NCBI GenBank assembly: GCA_965178525.1
Contig: CBCXVS010000206.1
Span: 1-14,579 of the forward strand
Reading direction: 5' to 3'
From: CBCXVS01 sp965178525
Lineage (GTDB): Bacteria; Tectomicrobia; Entotheonellia; Entotheonellales; Entotheonellaceae
Length of the DNA stretch: 14,579 nucleotides
Part shown: positions 6,549 to 14,366 of the stretch, piece by piece
Numbering within the stretch: the stretch's first letter is position 1
Layout of the letters: each line of letters opens with the position of its first letter
Notes under the pieces: model-generated
Told to the model about the DNA's origin: nothing
Databases searched by the model: none
The model's input: only the letters and a program-made list of their open reading frames with translations
Translations under genes and position numbers: made by a program

Positions 6549-7396
6549 ATGCGTTCTTGGAGAGTTGTAAATACCATGCTGACTTTGGTCATCTTCGGCG
6601 GGTTTTTGGGGTTCCTTCCCTTTGGAGAGGCGCAAGTGGCAACCTTTGATCGTGTGGGTATCATTTCACCGAGTGGAGAAGAGGTTATCGTACTGAAGAT
6701 AGTACGAGTGGGGGAGGATTTTTTGAACTCCGCCGTCCTGATGGTGAACGTGCTATCGTGCTGACAACAACGACGGGACAGGATAACGGCTTCTTCGAGA
6801 CCACTATCGAATCGAATACCGGTTTCGGGCCATTCAGATCGTCCGCGGTAAGTTTAACGACATGCGACGGTGGAAGAGCGGGTTTCATATCTGTCTCGGA
6901 AAGAATTGAGTCAGATATTCAGGTCGATAACGCTGTTGTTGCTGGCATTGACGGATGCAGTGGTGACGTCTTCGGGCGCACAAAGTCATTCCTTGTCCCC
7001 GACCCAGAGCGTCAAGACCGTATGATTCGATATACCTCTATCGAAGGACCTGAAGCGGCTATCTACGTCCGTGGACAAGCCAAGTTAATCGGTGGGAAAG
7101 CCTCGATCACGTTTCCTGATCATTTCTCCTCCTTAGTGACACCGTCTTCAATCACGGTTTCGCTGACGCCACGATCTGCCGAATCTCGAGGACTAGCCGC
7201 TGTGGACGTGTCTAGGAAAGGTATTCAGGTTGTAGAATTGAGCAAGGGGACAGGTGAATATGCCTTTGATTATGTGGCGTATGGTGTGCGTCAAGGATTC
7301 GAAAATTATCAAGTCTATCAGTATAAGAACGCTACTGATAAAGGAGACACCAAAATCGATATAAACCAAAAAGTTACAGCGCTGCGCCCACGATGA
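6549..7396 (+). CDS. Secreted protein of unnamed family (EGPEAAxYxRG domain), broken by one frameshift
   Basis: The gene begins at ATG 6549 with GAGGAA at 6535-6540. Residues 1-28 form a Sec signal peptide (hydrophobic 10-25, cleavage likely after GEA). Frame is lost at a G5 run (about 6709-6715). Adding one G joins IVLKIVRVG to GGFFELRRPDGERAIVL and gives about 282 residues. Two similar segments, VGIISPSGEEVIVLKI and FFELRRPDGERAIVL, suggest short beta repeats. The C-terminal half holds FLVPDPERQDRMIRYTSIEG, then PEAAIYVRGQAKL, FPDHF, LTPRSAESRGLAAVDV and TGEYAFDYVAYGVRQGFE. I recognise this as a domain of hypothetical extracellular proteins in varied bacteria, distantly reminiscent of phage or adhesin tail modules; I know no assigned function. 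Two Cys (CDGGRAG and DGCSGDV) could form a disulfide. The frameshift is probably a homopolymer error or a recent mutation. Confidence 0.72.
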
Positions 7397-7806
7397 ATAA
7401 CAGACATCCCAGGCATTCATCGGTGACCTCACTCCAAGAAAACTCAACAAGTACTTTAGCTTCCATCCCCAAGTGATGCTCTTGGTACTTTTGGAGACGT
7501 CTTGTAGTCCGACATACCCCACAAGAATAAGAAGGGGTCAGGAGGGGTCAGAGGAGGGGTCAAGTCTATGTGTTGCTGTTGATTAAATCACAATAAGCAA
7601 CACGTAGACTTGATCCTTTTGAGTTCAAGTGTTACATCAGGCATGCAGGGGCTCATCATGACTCAGAAGCTCTGCTACAGTGTCGTCCCATTTCTTCTTT
7701 GTGCAAGGTTACGCTACGCCATAGAGGTAGGTGTGCCACCAAAATGAACCCATGATTCCGGTGAGCGAATCAAAGGGTTTGTCCACACGAGCAGTCGGAA
7801 ACAAGA
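7397..7806. other. Gene-free stretch containing GGGGTCA repeats and a nested hairpin
   Basis: No coding sequence is supported in this 410-base interval. It holds three GGGGTCA units and a large inverted repeat (listed separately). The remainder (7620-7806) shows no recognisable gene or insertion-sequence end. Confidence 0.5.
7534..7616. repeat. GGGGTCA triplet plus 21-bp inverted repeat with nested palindrome (REP-like)
   Basis: GGGGTCA occurs at 7534-7540, 7544-7550 and 7556-7562. The third unit opens a hairpin whose 21-base arms (7557-7577 and 7596-7616) pair fully if two G-U wobbles are allowed. The 18-base loop contains its own palindrome, TGATT-A-AATCA (7580-7590). The right arm is followed by TTTT (7617-7620), so it could also end transcription from the left. 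The GGGGTCAAGTCTA-type arm resembles intergenic repeats linked to REP-associated tyrosine transposases. That link is from memory and not proven here. Confidence 0.7.
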
Positions 7807-8058
7807 CTACCGAGTGAGGCGAAGTCGCATGAGGTCGCCTTCATCCCACCGGGCCTCGTTTTCAATAATCTCACGGAGGGTCCCAACGGGAAGCGTCTGA
7901 CTTGGACGATGAACATGGAGGGTAACACGACGGTTGTCGGCATGTTTGAAAAAACGGGTCGCGCCTTTGCGTCGCGCCAGGCGAAACCCGTCTCGCTCCA
8001 AGGCCGTGATGATACGCCGCACGGTGAGACCTCGGAGCTGTGTGTAGTCAATCGGCAT
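7807..8058 (-). CDS. hicA: HicA-like toxin with atypical active site
   Basis: This 83-residue protein has the dsRBD-like HicA/YcfA fold: RRIITALERDGFRLARRKG (14-32), then TRFFKHADNRRVTLHVHR (34-51) and LPVGTLREIIE (56-66). Known HicA toxins cleave mRNA and use a His in the G-S-H motif after the first strand. Here that motif reads G32-A33-T34, so the catalytic His is missing, although His39, His48 and His50 remain nearby. It may be inactive or use another residue. The start ATG (8056-8058) lies 5 bases after the hicB stop, with no clear ribosome site, so translation is probably coupled. The C-terminal WDEGDLMRLRLTR is an extension found in a subset of the family. Confidence 0.82.
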   Translation of the reverse strand: MPIDYTQLRGLTVRRIITALERDGFRLARRKGATRFFKHADNRRVTLHVHRPSQTLPVGTLREIIENEARWDEGDLMRLRLTR

Positions 8059-8063
8059 CGGGG

Positions 8064-8321
8064 TTAGACGGTCACGACCAGCAGCGGCTCATCACTTACC
8101 TGTACCACCGCATCCGTAGGTATCGGCTCGCCGCTCTCGTGGAGGTCTTCGATGATGAGGTCGACAGCGTTTTTGAGATTCTCTAAAGCCTCGTGTTGAG
8201 TGTCAGCCCATGCATGGGCTGACGGAAGGTCAGGAACATAGGCGCGCCAAAGAGCCTTTTGATCAGGCTCATCCGGCCACTTATCTTTCTCGAAGACGAC
8301 TCGAAACACGTAGCTTTTCAT
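8064..8321 (-). CDS. hicB: HicB-family antitoxin
   Basis: This 85-residue protein has the partial RNase H-like HicB fold. Visible are FRVVFEKD (6-13), WRAYVPDLPSAHAWADTQHE (25-44), equal to the YxAxVPDLPGxxAxGxTxEE signature, and ALENLKNAVDLIIEDLHESG (45-64). It ends EPLLVVTV, without a separate DNA-binding domain, so autoregulation would depend on the HicAB complex or be absent. The start is ATG 8321 with AGGA about 9 bases upstream. It is first in the operon and hicA follows by 5 bases; hicB-hicA order is common in this subgroup. It should neutralise the downstream HicA. Confidence 0.85.
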   Translation of the reverse strand: MKSYVFRVVFEKDKWPDEPDQKALWRAYVPDLPSAHAWADTQHEALENLKNAVDLIIEDLHESGEPIPTDAVVQVSDEPLLVVTV

Positions 8322-8371
8322 GTCGCCGTCCTGCTGAATCGGGGCCTAGGTGCTCTTTGCCACATGTCGGA

Positions 8372-8400
8372 AGTCTAATAGAGCAACAGATTTGAGTCAA
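8372..8400 (-). promoter_or_regulatory. Putative sigma70 promoter of hicBA
   Basis: On the minus strand TTGACT (8395-8400), a 17-base spacer and TAGACT (8372-8377) lie about 50 bases before the hicB start. The -35 matches five of six bases, the -10 four of six. Confidence 0.45.
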
Positions 8401-8521
8401 GTGGTGCGAGTCGCTTCCGTTGTGCCCGGACTGCGTACGGAACACAACAAGTAGCCATCGACCCCCAGCGTGCCGAGATAGGTGGCGCTGACGATGCCGC
8501 AGTCGCGCCGCACGCCACGCC

Positions 8522-9511
8522 CTACGGATGGACGGAAAACAACTTGCCCCGCACGGATTTGCGATAGTCCGTTGGCGACTGCGCCATGTGCTCACGAAAC
8601 CGGGTGGAAAAGTAGCCGATGTCTTGGTAACCGACTTCATGTGCAATTTCCGTAATCGACAGATTGCTATCCCGCAACAGCTCTCGGGCATGCTCCAGCC
8701 GCAATTGTTGCACATAACGGCCCGGCGCCATGCCGGTCGCCAGTTTGAAGCGCCGGTTCAAGGTGCGTTGGCTCATCTGCAGGTGGCGGGCTAAGGCCGC
8801 GAAGTCCGGGTTCTCTGTGAAATGCTCATGCAACCATTGCTGGGCATCGATCATGAGTTCATCGTGATGCAAGTTCGCTTCGTCTTCAAAATAACTATGT
8901 TGCCGGTACGAGCGGCGAATCTCAGGAGAAAAATGGGCTTCCACTTGCCGGGCGACGCGCGGTCCATAAAAACGCTCGATAAAATGCCCCGTCAGATCCG
9001 CCACGGCGTTGATGCTACCGGCGCAATACAAATTGCCCGTGCGGGTGATTAAGTGCCGGCGTTTGAGCTGCACTTGCGGATACCGGCGGCTGAATTCCTC
9101 CATGAAATACCAATGCGTCGTGGCCGGCTTGTGATCCAAGAGCCCCGCCTCGGCGGTGAAACAGGAGCCGGTCCCCACGGCACAAATCAGGGTTGGGCTC
9201 GCGGCCATGTCCTGCAGGAAGGGCAGCATCCGGCGTTGCCGGTGCAAAATGGGGATGGGGTTGCGCCACAGGGCGGGCAGATACAGGAGGTCGACGTCTC
9301 CGAGATTGTCCGGCCGGCAGTTGGGTTGCATCGCCAGCACGCCCGTTCTTGTGATCGGTTCCTCACTGAGGGTCACCATGTGGACCGTCAACCCTGATGC
9401 GCCTTTGTGCCGTACCCGATACACATGGTCGGCGGCCTGCAACATCTCGGCAGGAAGGGTGATGCTGCTGAGAAGCGCCCGGGGATAGAGAATAAACGCG
9501 ATGGTCGGCAT
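8522..9511 (-). CDS. GlxA-family transcriptional regulator (DJ-1/PfpI-like domain plus AraC HTH)
   Basis: The chosen start is ATG 9511 (MPTIAFILYPRALLSS), because this is where the DJ-1/PfpI-like domain begins and AGGA lies 9 bases upstream; an in-frame ATG at 9547 would add 12 residues. The product is 329 residues. The N-terminal ~190 residues form the amidotransferase-like sensor domain, with DLLYLPALW and, later, TAEAGLLDHKPATTHWYFME, a family hallmark. The C-terminal ~100 residues hold two AraC helix-turn-helix units: FAALARHLQMSQRTLNRRF and ITEIAHEVGYQDIGYFSTRF. It is divergent from the fabY-like gene by 184 bases, with shared repeat sites, so it probably controls that gene and itself. 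The effector cannot be read from the sequence. Confidence 0.92.
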   Translation of the reverse strand: MPTIAFILYPRALLSSITLPAEMLQAADHVYRVRHKGASGLTVHMVTLSEEPITRTGVLAMQPNCRPDNLGDVDLLYLPALWRNPIPILHRQRRMLPFLQDMAASPTLICAVGTGSCFTAEAGLLDHKPATTHWYFMEEFSRRYPQVQLKRRHLITRTGNLYCAGSINAVADLTGHFIERFYGPRVARQVEAHFSPEIRRSYRQHSYFEDEANLHHDELMIDAQQWLHEHFTENPDFAALARHLQMSQRTLNRRFKLATGMAPGRYVQQLRLEHARELLRDSNLSITEIAHEVGYQDIGYFSTRFREHMAQSPTDYRKSVRGKLFSVHP

Positions 9512-9557
9512 GATGGCATTTCCTGGCAGGTATGACGATATTGCCAAAACATATGAC

Positions 9558-9586
9558 TAGATAATCAAAATATGTCGACTCGTCAA
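9558..9586 (-). promoter_or_regulatory. Putative promoter of the GlxA-type regulator
   Basis: On the minus strand TTGACG (9581-9586), a 17-base spacer and TATCTA (9558-9563) precede the start at 9511. The spacer contains a GACATAT unit (9570-9576), consistent with autoregulation. Confidence 0.45.
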
Positions 9587-9608
9587 GGGTTAAAATTGTC
9601 GTGCGTTG

Positions 9609-9641
9609 TTGACCTATGCGGACATATATCCGGACATATAT
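9609..9641 (+). promoter_or_regulatory. fabY-side promoter region with direct CGGACATATAT repeats
   Basis: TTGACC (9609-9614) could be a -35 hexamer. Just downstream, CGGACATATAT is repeated directly at 9619-9629 and 9631-9641, a 12-base period. No well-spaced clean -10 is visible, but the AT-rich repeats cover the expected position. Direct repeats close to a promoter are typical of AraC-family operators. Confidence 0.5.
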
Positions 9642-9695
9642 GTTGTCTCTCCATCCTCAGTCCGCAGCACGCAGTCCTTCTGCACGGGAGTATTC

Positions 9696-11558
9696 ATGGC
9701 ACGGATACCGGTAGTCACCGGCTTTGGCGGCATTAACACCGCGGGGCGGAGCTCAGGGCACCATGGGTATCGCCGGACGGTGATCGATGCTCTGGATGAT
9801 ACAACGGCAACGGAGACCTGGCGCAGCTTGGCCGCGTTAATGCGGATCGAGGGCGAGTTGACGGCTGAGACTCGCCGCTATGTTGCGGACCACACACTCA
9901 TTCGCAAATTGGAAAATCGGTATTTTGACGTGACATGTGTGCCCTGGCATCGCAAAATCGAGGTACAACCTGCGGATGAGAGTCTCTGCTTCGATATGGC
10001 CCGGCGTCATGTGCCGGATCAATTGCCAGCGGGCTGGACGGTGCATGAGCTGGATGAGAAGACCATGCGCATCACGGTCGAAACCGGTTGCGACCTGTAT
10101 GTGCGTGACTATCGCGCCCTTGAGGCCAAGGCCGCAGGGCAGCTGCCGACCGGCTTCGATCCGGAAAGCATCTATCCGGCCCGGAGTCACCCGCGTGCCT
10201 TGCAGATGACGATTTTTGCGGCCAGTGATGCGTTAGGTAACCTCGGACTCGACTGGGCGGCGCTTGCCGACCGGGTTCCCGCCGATGCCATCAGTGTGTA
10301 CGCCGGGAGTGCGATGGGGCAGTTGGACCTGCACGGCAACGGCGGACTCGTGGCTTCGCGTTATCAGGGCAGACGCGTCACCTCCAAGCAGGTGCCGCTG
10401 GGATTGGCCGAGATGTCGGCGGATTTTGTCAATGCCTACGTCTTGGGAAATCTCGGCGCCACCGGGCATACCATGGGGGCATGCGCCACGTTTCTCTACA
10501 ATCTGCGCCAAGGCATCCACGACATTCGCGAGGGGCGCGCCCGGGTCGCCATTGTGGGTGGCGTCGAGGCGCCGTTGGTGCCGGAGGTGGTCGATGGCTT
10601 GATCACCATGGGCGCCCTGGGGACGGATCAGGCGCTGTTGGAACTGGATAAAGGCAAGGGCCTACGCGAACCCGACTACCGCCGTGCCTGTCGGCCCTTT
10701 GCGGACAATTGTGGTTTTACCATCGCGGAAGGGGCCCAAATCGTGGTGCTCATGGATGACGACCTGGCGCTGGACCTCGGCGCCGACATCCATGCCGCGA
10801 TCGCCGAGGTCTATGTCAATGCCGATGGTCACAAAAAATCGATTTCCTCTCCTGGCGCGGGCAACTATATTACCTTTGCCAAGGCCGTGGCGCTGGCGCG
10901 CCAGATTCTGGGAGACAAGGCGCTGCGCCAGCACAGCTTCGTGCAAGCACACGGCACCGGCACACCGCAAAACCGCGTCACGGAATCCCGCATCTTGAAT
11001 GAAACGGCGAAAGTGTTTGGGATTGGCGATTGGCCGGTGGCGGCGATTAAATGCTATGTCGGCCACACCATGGCGGGGGCGAGTGGCGATCAATTGGTCA
11101 ACACGCTAGGGGTGTGGCGTTACGGCATCATTCCGGGCGTCGCGACCATTGAGGCGATAGCCGACGACGTGCATGCCAGTCATTTGCGCATCTCTCCGGC
11201 ACATCTTGAGCGCGGCATTGGCCAGCTCGATGTGGCGCTGTTGAACACGAAGGGATTTGGTGGCAACAATGCGACGGCAACGGTGTTAGCGCCGCATATT
11301 ACGGAGCAACTGCTCGCGAAAAAACATGGCGCCAAGCGGCTCGCACAATGGCGCGGCCAGGTCGAGCAAACGCGTGCACAAGCCGCAGCCTATGATCGCG
11401 CGGCCATAGCCGGCCAGACGGAGGCGATTTACCGCTTCGATTATCACGTGCGCGGCGACGAACACATGCACCTGGCGCCCGACGCCTTGCGCGTCGATGG
11501 CTACCGACGGCCGATACCTCTCGCTGTTGCCAACCCGCTCGGGATCACGTTAGCCTAG
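9696..11558 (+). CDS. fabY: FabY-class beta-ketoacyl-ACP synthase
   Basis: This 620-residue protein has the length and opening (MARIPVVTGFGGINTAGRSS) of Pseudomonas aeruginosa FabY, an unusually long ketoacyl synthase that starts fatty acid synthesis by condensing acetyl-CoA with malonyl-ACP. The start is ATG 9696 with GGGAG at 9686-9690; a longer frame from 9606 adds 30 residues without family likeness. The thiolase fold carries the Cys-His-His triad: Cys263 in GACATFLYN, His419 in QAHGTGTP and His457 in YVGHTMAGA. CGFTIAEGAQIVVLMDDD (339-356), INxxK-like NTKGFGGNNATATVL and the insert at about 60-170 also match the class. It is alone, with no acpP, fabD or fabG nearby. The role could be initiation of fatty acid synthesis or a special acyl chain. 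The divergent GlxA-type regulator probably controls it. Confidence 0.9.
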   Translation: MARIPVVTGFGGINTAGRSSGHHGYRRTVIDALDDTTATETWRSLAALMRIEGELTAETRRYVADHTLIRKLENRYFDVTCVPWHRKIEVQPADESLCFDMARRHVPDQLPAGWTVHELDEKTMRITVETGCDLYVRDYRALEAKAAGQLPTGFDPESIYPARSHPRALQMTIFAASDALGNLGLDWAALADRVPADAISVYAGSAMGQLDLHGNGGLVASRYQGRRVTSKQVPLGLAEMSADFVNAYVLGNLGATGHTMGACATFLYNLRQGIHDIREGRARVAIVGGVEAPLVPEVVDGLITMGALGTDQALLELDKGKGLREPDYRRACRPFADNCGFTIAEGAQIVVLMDDDLALDLGADIHAAIAEVYVNADGHKKSISSPGAGNYITFAKAVALARQILGDKALRQHSFVQAHGTGTPQNRVTESRILNETAKVFGIGDWPVAAIKCYVGHTMAGASGDQLVNTLGVWRYGIIPGVATIEAIADDVHASHLRISPAHLERGIGQLDVALLNTKGFGGNNATATVLAPHITEQLLAKKHGAKRLAQWRGQVEQTRAQAAAYDRAAIAGQTEAIYRFDYHVRGDEHMHLAPDALRVDGYRRPIPLAVANPLGITLA

Positions 11559-11723
11559 CTGCTATGGCAAAATGGGCTGAGACGGAGGCGCCAGGACATC
11601 GTCGGCGCCCGCCGCGGCCCAGGTTCGGGAGCGGTGTGTATCCTTCACGCGCCTGGCATTTCCCGGCAGCGCTCCGAGGCTTGCATCGAAACATCTCTGC
11701 TAGGGTTTCCTTCGCGACCGGTA

Positions 11724-11729
11724 TATAAT
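11724..11729 (+). promoter_or_regulatory. Consensus -10 box upstream of the hybrid kinase
   Basis: A perfect TATAAT lies about 110 bases before the kinase start. The region 17 bases upstream (TAGGGT) is a poor -35, so an activator may be needed. Confidence 0.45.
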
Positions 11730-11840
11730 ATCGTCTACTAATCACATCTACGATGCGCCATATCTCGTGTTGCTCATCTGCACCATCGAGAGGTTCCTGG
11801 CCGTCCTTTGACGAGATCGAAGACGTGATGGGAGGCGATC

Positions 11841-13873
11841 ATGCCCGATGCCAACACACCCCGGGAACAGCTCCTTGCAGAAAACATCGCTCTGCGCCAA
11901 CGGGTGGCGGCGTTAGAAGCGGCCGAAGCGGCGCAACAGCAAGCGGAGGCTGCTCTGCGCAGCAGTGAAGAGCGTTGGCGCCACCTGATTGACGGCTCGG
12001 TCCAAGGCATCCTCATCCATCGCGGCGACAAAGCCCTCTTTGTGAACCAGGCCTACGCCGCCATTTTCGGCTATGCCACGCCGGACGACATCCTACGCCT
12101 GGACTCGCTCCTGGCGCTGATCGCGCCGCACGAGCGGGAGCGCTTGCGCCGCTATCGTGACGACCGCCTGGCGGGCAAGGAAGCGCCCTCCCACTACGAG
12201 TACCAAGGCCGCCGTCAAGATGGCTCACTGGTGTGGTTGGGGACCGTACGGGTGTCAATTGGGAAGGGCAACCGGCCATCCAATCCATCGTTACGGACAT
12301 TACGGAGCGCAAACAGGCGGAGGAAGCGCTGCGGACCAGCGAAGAGCGCTACCGCACACTGGTGGAAGGCTCCATCCAGGGGTTGTCGATCATCAGTGAG
12401 GATGGCACACGGCTTTTTGCCAACGCCGCCCTCGCCGACATGTTGGGCTATGCCCATCCGCAAGAACTGATTGGGCGGTCCGTCTGCGACAATATTGCGC
12501 CACACGACCTCGAACGCCTGATGCAGTATGCGTGTGCACGCTACCGAGGCGAGCCAGCGCCCATGCGCTTTGAATACCAAGGGCTACGCAAAGATGGCAG
12601 TACAGTCTGGCTGGAAAATGTGGTCACGCTCATTACCTGGGGCGGACAACCTGCGCACTTGGTTACCCTGGTGGACATGACGGAGCGCAAACGGGCGGAG
12701 GAGGAGCGCCAGCGCCTCGAAGACCAACTGCGCCAGTCCCAGAAAATGGAAGCGCTCGGTACCTTGGCAGGGGGCATTGCGCATGAATTCAACAACGCCC
12801 TGAGTGCCATTTTGGGTTTTACCGACCTGACGCAGCGCAGCCTGGCGCCCGGAAGCATCGCGTGGGCCAACTTGCAAGAAGTACTCAAGGCGGGTGACAG
12901 GGTCAAAGACTTAGTGCAGCAGATCCTGGCCTTTAGCCGCCAGAGTGACCAAGATCGTGAGCCGTTGGCGGTCCCCGTGGTGGTCCAGGAAGTCCTCACC
13001 CTGCTACGGGCATCGCTGCCCACGACGATCGGCATGCGTCAGCACATCACCAGCGATCGCGGGATCGTCCTGACGAACCGAACCCAAATCTACCAAATCG
13101 TGATGAACCTCTGCACCAATGCCGAATATGCGATGCGGGAGACGGGGGGGCGATTGGAGATCGGTGTGGACACGTTTGAGGTGGATGCCTCTTTTGCCGC
13201 CTGCCATTGTCACTTGCGCCCCGGACCGTATGTCCGTGTGACGGTCTGGGATACGGGGCCGGGCATCGCTCCTGACGTCTTGACGCGCATCTTCGACCCC
13301 TTTTTTACGACCAAAAATGTGGGTGAAGGCACAGGAATGGGCTTGGCGATCGTGCACGGCATTGTCACGAGCCACAGCGGCGCGATTACGGTCGAGAGCG
13401 CAAGAGGGGAAGGGGCTACGTTTGCCATCTATCTCCCACAGATTGACGAAACCGCTGTGCAAGAGACAGACCCTGTCGAGGAGGAGGTCCAGCAGGGAAA
13501 AGGCTGTGTGCTCTTTGTGGACGATGAGGACATGCTGGCCCGGTTGGGGCAAAGCATGTTAGAACGCCTGGGCTATGAGGTGGTGGCTCGCACAAGCAGT
13601 GTGGAGGCGCTTGCGGCCTTCCAGGCGATGCCGCAGCAGTTCGATCTCGTCATCACCGATCAAACGATGCCGCACATGACAGGCGAGCATCTTGCCGTCG
13701 CGCTCCGGCGTATTCGCCCCGATATTCCCATCATTCTGTGTACCGGCTTTAGCCACATCATCGATGCCGAGAAAGCCCAGGCGGCGGGGATTGATGCCTT
13801 TTGCATGAAACCCTTGGTGACTCGAGATTTGGCGGTGACGATTCAGCAGGTGTTGGCAAACCGCGCCAGATGA
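11841..13873 (+). CDS. Hybrid sensor histidine kinase (PAS-PAS-HisKA-HATPase_c-REC), broken by one frameshift
   Basis: The start is ATG 11841 with GGAGG at 11831-11835. The first frame gives a coiled coil (about 12-45) and PAS1 (about 45-139), then loses frame near 12257. Adding one base (possibly A in an AA run) joins VWLGTVRVS to NWEGQPAIQSIVTDITERKQ and yields 677 residues. PAS2 (about 165-285) follows. HisKA has the phospho-acceptor His315 in GGIAHEFNNALSAILG. HATPase_c has Asn423 (MNLCTNAEYAM), VWDTGPGIAP, FDPFFTT and GEGTGMGLAIVHGIV. The C-terminal receiver has the acidic DDED (561-564), Asp607 in VITDQTMPHM and Lys657 in CMKPL. No transmembrane segment is seen, so it is probably cytoplasmic and senses through its PAS domains. 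The two PAS domains resemble each other (EYQGRRQDGSLVWL versus EYQGLRKDGSTVWL), which suggests internal duplication. No dedicated response regulator lies beside it. Confidence 0.88.
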
Positions 13874-13965
13874 TTTGGCTCTCAAGGTTAGCGAGCTGTT
13901 TCCTCATTGAAAAATGGCTCTGTCTCGAATGGCATTCGTCACCTTTTTCTTTTTCCAAGGACAAA

Positions 13966-14353
13966 TTAAGAGGAGGGTCGGATCACAAAAGCGCTCACCT
14001 GGTCAAGAATGAAAGGAAGGTCGTGAAGAGGATTACCAGTCAATGAAGCGTCTTTGACTTGACCGGTCTCCTCGTGAACATGGTGGGGAAAGTTCTCCAA
14101 GTCCGGAAAAATGCGGCGCGTTGTCGCAGCGTAAAAGCGACAGGTCAGTGAAGAGTTGGTATGAATAGGTCAGTTCACTCTCGGTCTGGATGAGCCTGAT
14201 CTCCAATTGAAACGGTGATCTGTCAAGGTGGCAACGTATTTTATACAACCCACAAGCCGCTGTCTCGTCTTCAACGAGAATATGCCAGGAAGTGATCATT
14301 GGTGAGGAGATTAGGATTGCTTTGACTTGTTCGATATCGACTCGGTCAGGCAC
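13966..14353 (-). CDS. tumE: TumE-family (DUF6516) toxin, broken by one frameshift
   Basis: The gene starts at GTG 14353 (PDRVDIEQVKAILIS) with AGGAAG upstream, 13 bases after the stop of the preceding small gene. TSWHILVEDETAACGLYKIR (21-40), FQLEIRLIQTESELTYSYQL (48-67) and LRCDNAPHF (74-82) are the core of TumE-family proteins. Frame is lost at a T5 run (14106-14110). Removing one T continues as PDLENFPHHVHEETGQVKDA and SLTGNPLHDLPFILDQV to a TAA at 13966, giving 128 residues, the length expected for the family. Without correction the frame runs into an unrelated tail ending at 14033. The family is annotated as a toxin component; its target is not shown by sequence. Co-transcription with the upstream small gene suggests a toxin-antitoxin pair. 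Confidence 0.8.
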
Positions 14354-14366
14354 TGTTCCGAACTTC

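Noticed and set aside
7193..7522. 109-codon minus-strand open frame over the 3' end of the secreted-protein gene
   Set aside because: Half of it is antisense to a better-supported gene and it lacks a ribosome site or motif.
7534..7562. Possible CRISPR array from the GGGGTCA repeats
   Set aside because: Units are only 7 bases, spaced 3-5 bases apart, with no spacers and no cas genes.
8402..8521. Minus-strand open stretch ending the region after the GlxA regulator (reads TYLGTLGVDGYLL)
   Set aside because: It looks protein-like but has no start signal, is short, and matches no family I recognise; it may be a gene remnant.
9606..9695. 30-residue N-terminal extension of FabY from an upstream start
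   Set aside because: The family begins at MARIPVVTGFGG, a GGGAG site precedes ATG 9696, and the extension would cover the repeated operator-like sites.
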